From 13-2-20CM-66-19 sp963760225 (GTDB lineage: Bacteria; Pseudomonadota; Gammaproteobacteria; Steroidobacterales; Steroidobacteraceae), in contig CAVXCD010000003.1 in the NCBI GenBank assembly GCA_963760225.1, positions 1,798,001 through 1,862,000 on the forward strand: a stretch of 64,000 nt of DNA. Reading direction: 5' to 3'. The notes under the pieces are model-generated. The model made no database searches. It saw only the letters and a list, made by a program, of their open reading frames with translations, and was not told where the DNA came from. Made by a program: the position numbers and the translations under genes. How positions within the stretch are numbered: the first letter of the stretch is position 1; every line of letters begins with the position of its first letter. Below are positions 52,332 to 62,152 of this stretch, in pieces.

Positions 52332-53567
52332 ATGTCTGACTGGTTGCTGCTGCGCCTGCCGCGCACCTCGGAGCAGGCGGCGACCTGGCTGGTCGTCGAT
52401 GCCCGCGGCGCGCCCACCGGTCCGCCGCAAAGCGGGCCGCTGTCGCTCGCCGTGCCGCGCGCGGCCGGACGACGCGTGTGCGTGCTGGCGCCCGGTGCCG
52501 ACGTACTGCTGGCAGCGCCGGACGTGCCGCACAAGGCCGGCGCCAGGCTGCAGCAGCTGGTGCCCTACGCGCTGGAAGAGGATCTGGCGGAAAATATCGA
52601 CGAGCTGCACTTCGCCATCGGCAAGCGCACCGCGGACTCGCTGAACACGCCGGTGGCGGTGGTGGCCCGCGCCCTGCTCGATGAGTGGCTGGCGACCTTG
52701 CGCGCCGCGGGACTCGAGCCCGAGGCGCTCTACGCGGACAGCGACCTGCTGCCGGTCAACCCCGGCCAGGCGGTCGCGCTGCTCGAGGAGGACGTGGTGT
52801 CCGTGCGCCCGCCCGGCGGCTCGCCGGTCACCCTGCCCGCGGACGCGCTCGGCGAGGCGCTCGAGATCGCGCAGTCGGGAGCCGACGCCAGCGCCGGTGC
52901 GCGCGGACTCATTCTTTACACCGGCGCGGCCGAGTGGCAGCGCCATTCGGCGCAGGTCGAGGCAGCACGCCCGCGATTCGACGGCATCAAGGTGCAGCTG
53001 CTCACCGGCGGACCGCTCGCGCTGTTTGCGCAGCAGCTGCCGGCGGGGACTGCGACCAATCTGCTGCAGGGCTCGTACGCGCCGACCGCGACGCGCGCCG
53101 TGGGCCTCAAGGCCTGGCGCCTCGCGGCCATGCTGCTCGCCGGCCTCGTGGCGCTGCACGTGGCGGGCAAGACCGTGGAGCTGCAGGTGCTGAAAAAGCG
53201 CGAGCGACAGGTGGACACCTCGATCCGCGAGACTTTCCACCAGGCGATGCCCGGGGAAGTGAGCGCGCTCGACGCGCGCCGGCGCATGGAACAGCGGCTG
53301 CTCGCCGCGCGCGGGGCAGGCGGCGGACTGCTGCCGGCACTGCAGGCGCTCGCGCAGGCCCGCGACAGCGCTCCCGGCACCAGCGTGCAGTCGCTGAATT
53401 TTCATTCCGGCTCGCTCGAGATGAAGCTGTCGGCTCCGGACGCCAGCAGTCTTGATCGGCTGAGCCAGTCCCTGCGCAGCAACGGCTGGGCTGCCGATCT
53501 GACCGGCGGCAGCAACGTGAGCTCCGGCTACGAGGGGCGCATCCAGGTGCACGCCAACGGAACCTGA
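52332..53567 (+). CDS. gspL: Type II secretion protein GspL
   Basis: The 411-residue protein has an N-terminal cytoplasmic actin-like domain (SDWLLLRLPRTSEQAATWL; VPYALEEDLAENIDELHFAIG; LEPEALYADSDLLPV). A single membrane helix follows near residue 260 (RLAAMLLAGLVALHVAGK), then a periplasmic ferredoxin-like domain. GspL recruits the GspE ATPase to the inner-membrane platform. GspE is not encoded in this window. Confidence 0.93.
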   Translation: MSDWLLLRLPRTSEQAATWLVVDARGAPTGPPQSGPLSLAVPRAAGRRVCVLAPGADVLLAAPDVPHKAGARLQQLVPYALEEDLAENIDELHFAIGKRTADSLNTPVAVVARALLDEWLATLRAAGLEPEALYADSDLLPVNPGQAVALLEEDVVSVRPPGGSPVTLPADALGEALEIAQSGADASAGARGLILYTGAAEWQRHSAQVEAARPRFDGIKVQLLTGGPLALFAQQLPAGTATNLLQGSYAPTATRAVGLKAWRLAAMLLAGLVALHVAGKTVELQVLKKRERQVDTSIRETFHQAMPGEVSALDARRRMEQRLLAARGAGGGLLPALQALAQARDSAPGTSVQSLNFHSGSLEMKLSAPDASSLDRLSQSLRSNGWAADLTGGSNVSSGYEGRIQVHANGT

Positions 53568-53569
53568 GC

Positions 53570-54064
53570 ATGGCACTCAACCTCTCCCAGACATTCTCCC
53601 TCGAAGCCTACGCCGCACTCGCCGAGCGCGAGCGGCGGCTCGTGGTCGGCGGCGGCGTACTCGGACTCCTCCTCATCGTCTTCGGCATCCTGGTCCCCCT
53701 CGATCGCAGCGTGTCGCATGCCCAGCAGCGCATTGCGCACAAGGCGGCCGATCTCGCCTGGATGCAGGGCGTGGTGCCGGAGCTGGCCGGCTCGGCACCG
53801 CCACCGACCGCCAGCGGCGAATCGCTGCTGGTGATCGTCGATCGTTCGGCACGCGAGTCGGGGCTGGCCGGTGCGCTCGCCGGCAGCGAGCCGGGCAGCG
53901 CGGGAAGCCTGTCGGTCCGCCTGGAGAAGGCGTCCTTCGACGCCCTGATCGCCTGGCTCGCGCGGCTCGCGCAGCAGAACGGCGTGACGGTCGACTCGGC
54001 CACCATCGAGAAGGCCGGCACACCGGGGCTGGTGAACGCCGCGCTGGTCCTGCACGCGGGTTGA
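53570..54064 (+). CDS. gspM: Type II secretion protein GspM
   Basis: The 164-residue protein has a cytoplasmic N terminus, one membrane helix (LVVGGGVLGLLLIVFGILVP) and a periplasmic ferredoxin-like domain that includes VRLEKASFDALIAWLARLAQ, the usual GspM core. It dimerises with GspL. It lies two bases after gspL. Confidence 0.92.
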   Translation: MALNLSQTFSLEAYAALAERERRLVVGGGVLGLLLIVFGILVPLDRSVSHAQQRIAHKAADLAWMQGVVPELAGSAPPPTASGESLLVIVDRSARESGLAGALAGSEPGSAGSLSVRLEKASFDALIAWLARLAQQNGVTVDSATIEKAGTPGLVNAALVLHAG

Positions 54065-54065
54065 A

Positions 54066-54800
54066 GTGAAGCGGGCCTTCTGGCCGGCGCTGCTGGCGGT
54101 GGTCGCCTTCGCCGTGATCCTCATCGCGCGCATTCCGGTCGCCTGGGTCGTCCCGCGGGCGAGTGCCGCCCGCTTCTGCGCGAGCCTCGACGGCACGGTG
54201 TGGAGCGGCAGCTGCGTTGGTCTGAGCGTCGGCGGACGCGCGCTCGGCGATGTGAGCTGGGAGCTGCACCCGTTGCGGCTCGCGGCAGGCAGGCTCGCCG
54301 CCCACGTCACCCTCGCCCACGGCATGACTTCCGCCGGCGGCGACGTCGAGCTTGGCCTCGGCGGACGGATCACGCTGCGCAACCTGCTCGCCGACGGGCC
54401 GCTCGATGCCGCGCTCATCCCCGGTCTGCCGGTGACGCTGCGCGGCACGGCGCACGTCGAGCTGGCCCTCGTGCAGATCCAGCACGGCATCATTCGTGAG
54501 CTGCAGGGGCGCATCGAGGCCCACGATCTGGAGGATCGCAGCGGCAACGACACCGCACTGGGCAGTTACCTGGTGAACTTCCCCGGCGGCGGCGGCCCAC
54601 CGACCGGCACGGTGCGCGACCTCGACGGCCCGCTCGCCGTCGAAGGCACGCTGCGGCTGACAGCGCAGCCGGGCTTCGAGCTCGAGGGGTTCATCGCGCC
54701 GCGCAAGGGCGCAGCTCCCGAGATCGTCAACAACATCCGTCTGTTCGGCTCGCCGGATGCCTCCGGGCGGCGTCCGTTCTCGATGTCCGGAACGTTCTGA
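54066..54800 (+). CDS. gspN: Type II secretion protein GspN
   Basis: The 244-residue protein has a membrane helix (AFWPALLAVVAFAVILIARIP) and a long beta-rich periplasmic part (SVGGRALGDVSWELHPLRLA; LRGTAHVELALVQIQHGII; FSMSGTF at the end) typical of GspN. GspN is accessory in many type II systems. The GTG start follows the gspM stop by one base. It is the last gene before the convergent helicase gene. Confidence 0.88.
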   Translation: MKRAFWPALLAVVAFAVILIARIPVAWVVPRASAARFCASLDGTVWSGSCVGLSVGGRALGDVSWELHPLRLAAGRLAAHVTLAHGMTSAGGDVELGLGGRITLRNLLADGPLDAALIPGLPVTLRGTAHVELALVQIQHGIIRELQGRIEAHDLEDRSGNDTALGSYLVNFPGGGGPPTGTVRDLDGPLAVEGTLRLTAQPGFELEGFIAPRKGAAPEIVNNIRLFGSPDASGRRPFSMSGTF

Positions 54801-54834
54801 TGCTCGAGCGCGCCGCGGACTGCCCGCAGCGCGC

Positions 54835-57800
54835 TCAAGGCTGCAGCACGCGAAACGCGCCGAGCAGCGGAAAATACAGCGCCGCGCGCACCGGCTGCGG
54901 GCCGAGCTCGCGCGCCAGGGCGGCATATCCTTCGAGCTGCGGCCGGTAACGCTGCATCTCCTGCTCGAGAAAGGCTTCCAGATCCGCGCCTTCGTGGCTG
55001 CTGGTCTTGAAGTCGATGACCCAGCGCGTGGCCTCCTCGTCGAGGAAGCAGCGATCGATCTTCACGTTGCGCAGACGCCCGGCGCTCACCCCGCTCAGCG
55101 CCCACTCGCTGTGGGCCTCGCGCCTGGCAGCGAGAATCCAGCGACCGCGCTCGTCCTCGAGCGTGCGGCCGATGGCGCTCAGCACGCTCGCCACGGCGGC
55201 GCTCTGCTCACGCGCCGGAACCCCGAGGCCGGCCAGTCGGGCCAGCACCCGCCCGCGCTGCTCCTCGAGCTCTGCGGCAGAGGGCAGCTGCGGCTCGTGT
55301 GCGAGGCGCGCCAGCCAGCCGTGCACCACCGTACCGACTGCCCGCTGTGTCTCGTGCACCCAGCTGAACTCCAGCGGCTCGGCGGACAGGTAGGCACCCG
55401 GCAGCTGCCGCAGCGGCACTGTCGCCGGCAGCGGCGCCGGACGCCACGCGGCAAGCAGCCGCAGCAGCGCACCGGCGCGGGCCGCCGTCGCGCCAGGCGT
55501 CGGCGCGTCGGTGCGCGTGAGGAAGCGAGCGGCAAGCGCCGGCCAGAGGATGGCGAGCGGGCTGCGCCGGGCGGGACTCACGCTGCCGTCGGCGCCGGCC
55601 GCCGGCGCGCCCGACAGCCACAGCGTGCGCCGCGCGCGCGTCGCCGCCACGTACAGCAGCCGGCCGCGCTCGTGCACGTCGCGCTCGCGAATCAGCTGCT
55701 TCACGAAGCGGTTGAGATCACCCTCCTCGCGCGCACCGACCGCGGGTAACGGCGCGATGAGCAGATCGCTCGCAGGACCCACGCCGGGCAGATCGATCCA
55801 GCGCAGCAGACGACGCTCCGTGGCGCGCGTCAACCGCTCGAGCGCCGGCACCAGTACGTGATCGAACTCGAGCCCCTTGGCGCGGTGAATGGTCATCACC
55901 TGCACCGGGTTCGCACCGGCGCGCGGCGCGCTGTGCAGGCCCGCGAGCAGCGCCGGCAGGTCCTCCGGTCCACGCCACTCGGCGCGCGCCGCGCGCTCGG
56001 CGAGGGCGGCGAAGAAAGCGCGCGCATCCTCGAGCTCCGGCACGGGGTAGGCATCGCTCGCCCCGAGGCGGATCCAGGTGCGCTCGAGCCAGTCGCTGAC
56101 GGGCAGCGCGGCGCGCGCCGCGAGCGCCGCGCTGAGTACTTCGCGCACGCGCGCCAGGCGCGCCAGGTCGTCCGGGTCGCAGCGGCCAAGACGCTCATGA
56201 TTGCCGAGCGCCTCGATCAGCAGCTCGCGGTCGTTCAGCTCCGAGAGCGCCGTCAGCGTCGTCAGGCGCGCGCCGCACCAGGGAGCGCGCAGCACCGCGA
56301 GCCACGCGGCGCGGTCCGCCAGGTCGCACAGCGCGCGGGTGAGCTGCACCAGGTCGCGCACCACCATGCGCTCACGCAGCGGCACCAGGTCCACCGCCAG
56401 CACCGGCAGCTGCTGTGCCTCGAGGGCGGCAATGACCGGCACCGCGTGCGCGTGGGCGACCACCAGCACCGCCACCTGCCCCGCCGGATCGTGGCGGCGC
56501 AGCTGCGCGATGCGTGCCGCGATGGCCTGCGCCTCGCCCAGGCGGTCAGCGGGGAAGAGCGTGCACGAGACCGCGGCGAGCTCGCCGGGCGCCGCAGCGG
56601 GCGCGCGCGCCGGAACGCTCGCGCGGTAGCTCACTCCGCCGGTGCGCGGGTCGTCCTGCGGCGGGAAGATCCGCGGGAACACCGCGTTGACGAATTCCAC
56701 CAGCTCTGGAACGGCGCGGAAGTTGCGCGTCAGGCGCAACGGCGTCAGTTGCAGCCGCCCGATCGGCGCGGTGCGCGCCTTGATGAACAATCCCACCTCG
56801 GCGTCACGAAAGCGGTAGATCGACTGCATGGGGTCGCCCACCACGAACAGCGTGCGCCCGTCGCCCTCCTCCCAGGCGGCGGTCAGCATCTGCAGCAGCT
56901 GGAACTGTGCGAGGGAGGTGTCCTGGAACTCATCGACGAGGATGTGCCGCAGCGCAAGTCCGGTGCGCAGCGCCAGGTCAGTCGGCTCGCCCGCCTCGGT
57001 GAGCGCCGCGCGCGCCGCCCCGGTCACGTAGGTGTAGTCGACACGCTGCGCCTGCGCAAACTCGCTGTGCAGTTCCGCGGCCGCGCGGGCCAGCACGCGC
57101 GACAGCGCCTCGATGGCCGCGGCCTCATCGGCGGACAGCTGCGTGGCGGGCGCGCGCTTCACCTCCTGCAGCGCCGCGCCGACCGCCGCCGGCAGCGTGC
57201 GCAGCTCATCGATCAGCTCGCGCAGCCGTGCACACAGCGCACGCTCCGCGAACGGCGCGCCGAGCTGGTGCGCACCGAGGCGGCTGCGCCAGGCGCCGCT
57301 GCGGGTGAGCGCGAGGTGCGCGAACTGCTTCCAGTGCGCCAGGTCGCCCGGCTCGCTGCCCAGCGGTGTGCAGCCCGGCAGCGCCAGCGCGCGCGCACGC
57401 AGCGCCTGCGGGACGAGCGCGCACAGCGCCGCGAGCTGCGCGCGCGTCAACGCCACGAGGCTCTCGTTCACCCGCTGGCACAGCAGCTGCGGGGGCTCAT
57501 CCGCCACGAAGCGCAGCCAGTGGCCGCGTTCGTGCAGCATCTGCGCGATGAGCCGCTCGAAGTTCATCCAGTGGTTGTCGAGGCGCTCGAACAGCAGGCG
57601 CGCGTCCGCGACAAACGCCGGCTCGCTTTCCGCCGCCAGCAGTGTGCGTCGGGCCGCGCGCTGGTAGAGCTCGCCGGCGAGCTCGGTGACCTCGAGCACC
57701 CCGCCGGCACGCGAGGCGACCGGCAGCTGGCTGGCAAGCCAGTAGTTGAAGGAGTCGATGGTCTGGATCCGCAGCGTCTGCGGCTCGGTATCGATGCGCC

Positions 57801-58113
57801 AGCCACGCGCTGCCGCGTGCGCGAGCGCCGCGGCGGCCAGCGGCCGCAGCCGCGCGGCGCTCGGATCGTCCGCCGCCAGCTCCCCGCGCAGCGCCCGGAT
57901 CACGCGGCCACGCATTTCCGCGGCCGCCTTGCGGGTGAAGGTGATGGCAAGAATCTCACCGGGGTCATCCACGGTGCACAGCAGCGCGAGGAAGCGCTCG
58001 GTCAGCACCGCCGTCTTGCCCGAGCCGGCCGGAGCTTCCAGCAGCACCGAGGCGCCCGCCGCGCTCGCCGCGCTGCGGACCGCATCGTCGTCCGCGGTCG
58101 GCAGATCACTCAT
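54835..58113 (-). CDS. AddA-like UvrD helicase-nuclease
   Basis: The 1092-residue protein has UvrD motifs: Walker A LEAPAGSGKTAVLTERF, Ia AITFTRKAAAEMRGRV, Walker B ILVDEFQDTSLAQFQLL, motif III/IV VVGDPMQSIYRFRDAEVG, V VMTIHRAKGLEFDHVLVPAL and VI LLYVAATRARRTLWLSG. A C-terminal RecB-type nuclease has WVIDFKTSSHEG and the QMRYRPQLEGYAAL-like helix (here MQRYRPQLEGYAAL). It should unwind and resect double-strand ends with the AddB-like partner whose gene overlaps it by 8 bp. No recB, recC or recD is seen here. Confidence 0.9.
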   Translation of the reverse strand: MSDLPTADDDAVRSAASAAGASVLLEAPAGSGKTAVLTERFLALLCTVDDPGEILAITFTRKAAAEMRGRVIRALRGELAADDPSAARLRPLAAAALAHAAARGWRIDTEPQTLRIQTIDSFNYWLASQLPVASRAGGVLEVTELAGELYQRAARRTLLAAESEPAFVADARLLFERLDNHWMNFERLIAQMLHERGHWLRFVADEPPQLLCQRVNESLVALTRAQLAALCALVPQALRARALALPGCTPLGSEPGDLAHWKQFAHLALTRSGAWRSRLGAHQLGAPFAERALCARLRELIDELRTLPAAVGAALQEVKRAPATQLSADEAAAIEALSRVLARAAAELHSEFAQAQRVDYTYVTGAARAALTEAGEPTDLALRTGLALRHILVDEFQDTSLAQFQLLQMLTAAWEEGDGRTLFVVGDPMQSIYRFRDAEVGLFIKARTAPIGRLQLTPLRLTRNFRAVPELVEFVNAVFPRIFPPQDDPRTGGVSYRASVPARAPAAAPGELAAVSCTLFPADRLGEAQAIAARIAQLRRHDPAGQVAVLVVAHAHAVPVIAALEAQQLPVLAVDLVPLRERMVVRDLVQLTRALCDLADRAAWLAVLRAPWCGARLTTLTALSELNDRELLIEALGNHERLGRCDPDDLARLARVREVLSAALAARAALPVSDWLERTWIRLGASDAYPVPELEDARAFFAALAERAARAEWRGPEDLPALLAGLHSAPRAGANPVQVMTIHRAKGLEFDHVLVPALERLTRATERRLLRWIDLPGVGPASDLLIAPLPAVGAREEGDLNRFVKQLIRERDVHERGRLLYVAATRARRTLWLSGAPAAGADGSVSPARRSPLAILWPALAARFLTRTDAPTPGATAARAGALLRLLAAWRPAPLPATVPLRQLPGAYLSAEPLEFSWVHETQRAVGTVVHGWLARLAHEPQLPSAAELEEQRGRVLARLAGLGVPAREQSAAVASVLSAIGRTLEDERGRWILAARREAHSEWALSGVSAGRLRNVKIDRCFLDEEATRWVIDFKTSSHEGADLEAFLEQEMQRYRPQLEGYAALARELGPQPVRAALYFPLLGAFRVLQP

Positions 58114-60772
58114 CGGCTTCCTCGGGGTGTCCGGGAACTTCCGGGCTCTGGTGGGCGCCGATGCGGCACAGATCCGTCAGGTGGCAGTAATCGCAGGCCC
58201 CCGGCGCCGGATCAACGCGCGCATCGCCCGCCAGGAAGGCGCCGATCAAGCGCCCGATGAGCTGCGCCCAGTTGCGCTGCTGCGCGCTCCAGTCGGGCGC
58301 TGCACCCGTGTAGGCCCGCACCTCGGGCAACAGCTGCTCGCTCGCCGCGACGCCGCTGAAGCACACCTTGTGAGCGGTGAGGTTGACGGTGGCGAGCGCC
58401 ACCACGTCGGCGCCGAGCGCCGTCAGGTAGGCGAGCAGCTGCGGATGTGTGGGCCGCTCGCCGTACCAGTCCGCGCTCACCGGCCGGCCGCTCTTGTAAT
58501 CGAGCACCGCGCGTCCGCCTGCGATCGCGTCCACGCGGTCGAGCCGCAGGCGCAGCCGCCCGCCGCCGAGGGACAGCTCGGTGAGGTATTCGGTGGCCTG
58601 CACCGTGAACGGCGCGCGGGTGCGCTCGAGCTCACAGAGCCTGCGGATCAGTCCCTGCGCGCGGCGGCACTCGCGCTCGAGCGCCGGCGACAGCACGCTG
58701 AAAAGGTCGAATTGCCCGTCGGGCGCCCGGTAACCGCGGCGGCGGCCGCGCAGCTCGCTCTGCAGCGCGCGGGCGGCCTGCGCCACGCACTCCGCGATCA
58801 GCGCATCGAGCGCACGCTCGTCGAGCTCGCCGAGCGCGCGCGAATCGCGCAGTCGCTCCCAGAGCAACTGCAGCGCCGCGTGCAGCAGCAGGCCGCGCTG
58901 ATCGGCGGGTACGCCGGGCTCGGCCTGCTCCGCAGGCGTTGCCCCGAGCCGCAGTTCCGCGTAGGCGCGAAATGCGCAGGCATTCTGCAGGGTCAGCGCG
59001 CGGCTGCCGGCAGGCAGCGGGCGGCGCGTGTTGAACGCCCTGCCGCGCACATCCTCGAGCGCCTGCGTGCAGCCCTCGCGGTGCAGCCGCAGCGGCAGCC
59101 ACATGGCCGCCGGGCTCTCAGCCTGCAGCGCCAGCCCCGCCAGACACGCGCTCGGCAGCAGTTCCAGGTCCGCATCGCGCGCCGGCACGGACAGCACCAG
59201 CTCCGGCGTGCTGCGCCGCCAGGCGGCGAGCAGCCCCTGCGCCTCGGCGCGCCGGCCGGACACGCTCGCCGCGGGTAAGCCCGCCTGGCGCTGCGCATGC
59301 AGCGGCAGGAACGGGTCGGGGGCGAGCGGTTGCGGCAGCACGTCGGCGCTGAGCGATGCGACCCAGATACCGTCGTACAACACGACCGGATCGGCGAGCA
59401 TTGGCGAGAGGGTCACCGCGAGGTCCTCGTCCGCCGGGCGGTAGGCCGTGTGCAGCGCGAGCGAGCGCAGCAGCTCCAGCGCCGGCTCGCGGTGCAGCGT
59501 GGCGATGCTGCCGGCCAGCTCACCGAACTCCTCGAGCAGCTCGCTGAAGCGCACCCGGGTCTGCTGCGGAGCGCTGTCCGCCGGCAGCGGTCCGGGCCAG
59601 GAGAGCGCCGCGAGTGCCGCGTCGAAGCGCTCCGACCAGCGGCGCGGGCTGGCGGGCTCTTCGCCTAGCTGGCGCTGCGCCTCGCGCAGGCGTGCATCGA
59701 GTGCACGGGCAGCGGGCTTGAGCTCCGGGGGCGCAAGCTGCAGCGCCCCGAGGAGCTCACGCAGCTCGAGACTGGCGCTCGCGCGCTGGCGCAGCAGCCG
59801 TGCGAGCGCGGCGCGCGCCGCGTCGTCGCCGCTGCCCCAATAAGGCGCGCACAGCCAGCGGCCGACTGACTGCGGATCGAGCGCCGCGCCACCGAGAAGG
59901 GTAAGACTCTGCAGCGCGTGCGCGGGCAGCGGCAGCGCGCCGAACGGCTCGCCGCCCTCGATGCCGACGCAGGCGCGCGTCGGGTGCGGCGCGGCGATCG
60001 CGGCGGCGTCGAGGGCGGACAGAATGAGCGCGGCGAGCCGCTCGCGTGAACCTGCCGATCCGGGGAATATCACCAGCAGCCGCGCGTCGGGTCGCGCGCT
60101 GAGGCGCGCGCGACACCACTCGGCGATCGCCTCCATCTGCGCGACGGCATCCGCCGTGCCTACACCGCGCTCGCTCCGCGCCGCAGGCCGCGCGGCCGCG
60201 CTGTCGGCGCGCCCGGGCGCGAGGGCCGCGAGTCGCGGCGAGAGCGCCCCAAAGCCGCGCACCAGCAGCGCCTGCGCGGGCGGTGCGTCCCGCAGCCGCC
60301 AGGCGAGCGCGCTCACGCTCGCGGCGCCGTGCGCCTGGCAGCGCGCGGCGAAGGAGCGCTGCGCCTTCTCGAGCAGCGCCGCCTCGCTGGCCGCGGGGCC
60401 CGGCGGCGTGGCGATGGCGTACTCTCGGGCGAGCTCGCTCGAGCGCTGCAACGCCTGCGCGAGAACCCCGGGATCGAGCAGCGGGTAAGCGCGCGCGGCC
60501 TCCGCGGCGGCCTGGCGCCACAGCAGCCACTCCTCCACGGCGGTGAGGATCCGCGGCCACTCGGCCGGGGACTCCTGCGCCCGCTGCGTGCACTCGCGCC
60601 GCACCCAGGCTGCATCCGTCATTACGTCCGCACTGGCCCACACGCGTGCCCCGGCCTTGAGCCGCCCGGCTGCGTAGGCGAGGCGCGCGGCGTGGGCGCG
60701 CTGGTGTGAGGGGACGAGAAGTGCGCCACCCCCCTCGAGGTGGGTTCGGACGTCGTTTGGAAGCCTAAGCAA
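58106..60772 (-). CDS. AddB-like PD-(D/E)XK nuclease protein (probable DNA repair, TIGR03623-like)
   Basis: The 888-residue protein has a poorly conserved N-terminal helicase-like half (with no clear Walker A) and a C-terminal nuclease. The nuclease has GGRAVLDYKSGRPVSADW and HPQLLAYLTAL. The iron-sulfur staple cysteines are in LQNACAFRAYAELRLG and GACDYCHLTDLC. These match AddB and the gammaproteobacterial probable DNA repair family of about 900 residues. With the AddA-like gene downstream it should form a helicase-nuclease for recombination. The Chi recognition region cannot be judged. Confidence 0.85.
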   Translation of the reverse strand: MLRLPNDVRTHLEGGGALLVPSHQRAHAARLAYAAGRLKAGARVWASADVMTDAAWVRRECTQRAQESPAEWPRILTAVEEWLLWRQAAAEAARAYPLLDPGVLAQALQRSSELAREYAIATPPGPAASEAALLEKAQRSFAARCQAHGAASVSALAWRLRDAPPAQALLVRGFGALSPRLAALAPGRADSAAARPAARSERGVGTADAVAQMEAIAEWCRARLSARPDARLLVIFPGSAGSRERLAALILSALDAAAIAAPHPTRACVGIEGGEPFGALPLPAHALQSLTLLGGAALDPQSVGRWLCAPYWGSGDDAARAALARLLRQRASASLELRELLGALQLAPPELKPAARALDARLREAQRQLGEEPASPRRWSERFDAALAALSWPGPLPADSAPQQTRVRFSELLEEFGELAGSIATLHREPALELLRSLALHTAYRPADEDLAVTLSPMLADPVVLYDGIWVASLSADVLPQPLAPDPFLPLHAQRQAGLPAASVSGRRAEAQGLLAAWRRSTPELVLSVPARDADLELLPSACLAGLALQAESPAAMWLPLRLHREGCTQALEDVRGRAFNTRRPLPAGSRALTLQNACAFRAYAELRLGATPAEQAEPGVPADQRGLLLHAALQLLWERLRDSRALGELDERALDALIAECVAQAARALQSELRGRRRGYRAPDGQFDLFSVLSPALERECRRAQGLIRRLCELERTRAPFTVQATEYLTELSLGGGRLRLRLDRVDAIAGGRAVLDYKSGRPVSADWYGERPTHPQLLAYLTALGADVVALATVNLTAHKVCFSGVAASEQLLPEVRAYTGAAPDWSAQQRNWAQLIGRLIGAFLAGDARVDPAPGACDYCHLTDLCRIGAHQSPEVPGHPEEADE

Positions 60773-60801
60773 AACCGTCGCTTAGCGGTCTATCGCAGAA
60801 G

Positions 60802-62085
60802 TTACTTGAATCGGTCGGCGCGTCCCAGGACGTTGCCGCCGAGAGCTGCACGCGCCGGGGCCTGCGCCGCGTAGCTGAGCAGCAGCGAGTCGATGCGCGC
60901 GAACACCTCGCGCAGCATGGTGGCGTCGGGGAGGTTGGTGATGCGGAAGTGATTGCGGTAGGGCACGTTGAAGCTCACGCCCGGGACGATCAGCACGTGC
61001 TTCTGCTCGAGCAGGTCGAGGGCGAACTGCTGATCGTCGAAGTCCGGCAGCACCGCGGGGTCCACGCCGACGAAGGCGTACATCGCCCCGCCGGGCGGCG
61101 CGAGGGTGAGAAAGCGGCTGCGCTGCACGGCCGCGAGGATCTCGGCACGCGATTCGAACAGCCGCCCGCCGGGGGACACCAGTTCGCGGATGCTCTGGTA
61201 GCCGCCGAGCGCAGTCTGCACCGCCCACTGTGCCATGACGTTGCTGCACAGACGCAGCGATGACAGCAACTCGAGCGCCTGGAGATAGTCGGCGGCGGCG
61301 TGGGTACGCCCGGAGAACACCGCCCACCCCACCCGGTAGCCGCACGCGCGGTAGACCTTCGACAGACCCGAGAGTGTGGCGCACAGCGTGTCGTGCACCA
61401 GCGTCGCCATGGGGACGAACGGCGTGTCCCCATAGGTCATCTGGTCGTAGATCTCGTCGCTGAACACGACCAGGTGGTGCGCTTCGGCGAGACGTGCCAG
61501 CTGCTCGAGCACCGCGCGCGGGTACACCGCGCCGGTCGGATTGTTGGGATTGATGATGACCAGTGCGCGGGTGCGCGGCGTCATCAGGCGCTCGAGCTCG
61601 CCGGGGTCCGGGACGAAGTGGTTCTGCGGCCGGCACGGGTAGTGCACGGCGCGGCCGCGGTTGAGCGTCACCGCGGCGGTCCACAGCGGGTAATCCGGGC
61701 TCGGCACCAGCACCTCGTCGCCATCGTTGAGCAGCGCGCGCAGCGCGAGATCGATCAGCTCGCTCACGCCGTTGCCGATGAACACCTCCTCGGCCGTGAC
61801 GCCGCTGATGCCGCGCTCCTGCTGCTGCATGACCACCGCTTCGCGCGCCGGGAAGATCCCCTGCTGGTGGCAATAACCCTCCGAGTCGGCGAGGTTCTCG
61901 ATCATTGCGAGCCGCATGGTCTCCGGGGTGCGCAGCCCGAAGGCACGCGGGTTGCCGATGTTGAGCGAGATGATCTCGTAGCCCTGCCGCTCGAGCTCGT
62001 GTGCGCGTCGCGCCAGGCGCCCGCGGATCTCGTAGCGCACCTGCCGCAGGCACTCGCTCGGGTACACGCTGTGTTCGCTCTTCAT
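60802..62085 (-). CDS. alaA: AlaA-type pyridoxal-phosphate aminotransferase
   Basis: The 427-residue class I aminotransferase has ISLNIGNPRAFGLRTPETM, VFIGNGVSELIDLALRAL, and NPNNPTGAVYPRAVLEQLA. The PLP Lys is in TLSGLSKVYRACGYRVGW, and the substrate Arg in NHFRITNLPD. The N-terminal IRGRLARRAHELERQGYEI and RIDSLL end fit alanine transaminases (AlaA). The reaction is glutamate plus pyruvate to alanine and 2-oxoglutarate. The ATG at 62085 starts the family homology. It is upstream of the AddB-like gene by 29 bases and probably cotranscribed. Confidence 0.9.
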   Translation of the reverse strand: MKSEHSVYPSECLRQVRYEIRGRLARRAHELERQGYEIISLNIGNPRAFGLRTPETMRLAMIENLADSEGYCHQQGIFPAREAVVMQQQERGISGVTAEEVFIGNGVSELIDLALRALLNDGDEVLVPSPDYPLWTAAVTLNRGRAVHYPCRPQNHFVPDPGELERLMTPRTRALVIINPNNPTGAVYPRAVLEQLARLAEAHHLVVFSDEIYDQMTYGDTPFVPMATLVHDTLCATLSGLSKVYRACGYRVGWAVFSGRTHAAADYLQALELLSSLRLCSNVMAQWAVQTALGGYQSIRELVSPGGRLFESRAEILAAVQRSRFLTLAPPGGAMYAFVGVDPAVLPDFDDQQFALDLLEQKHVLIVPGVSFNVPYRNHFRITNLPDATMLREVFARIDSLLLSYAAQAPARAALGGNVLGRADRFK

Positions 62086-62152
62086 GCCGCCCAAGGATAG
62101 CGCAGTCGGGGCCGCTGCCGGGGACGGCCGAGTGCGCCGCGCCGCGCTTGAT

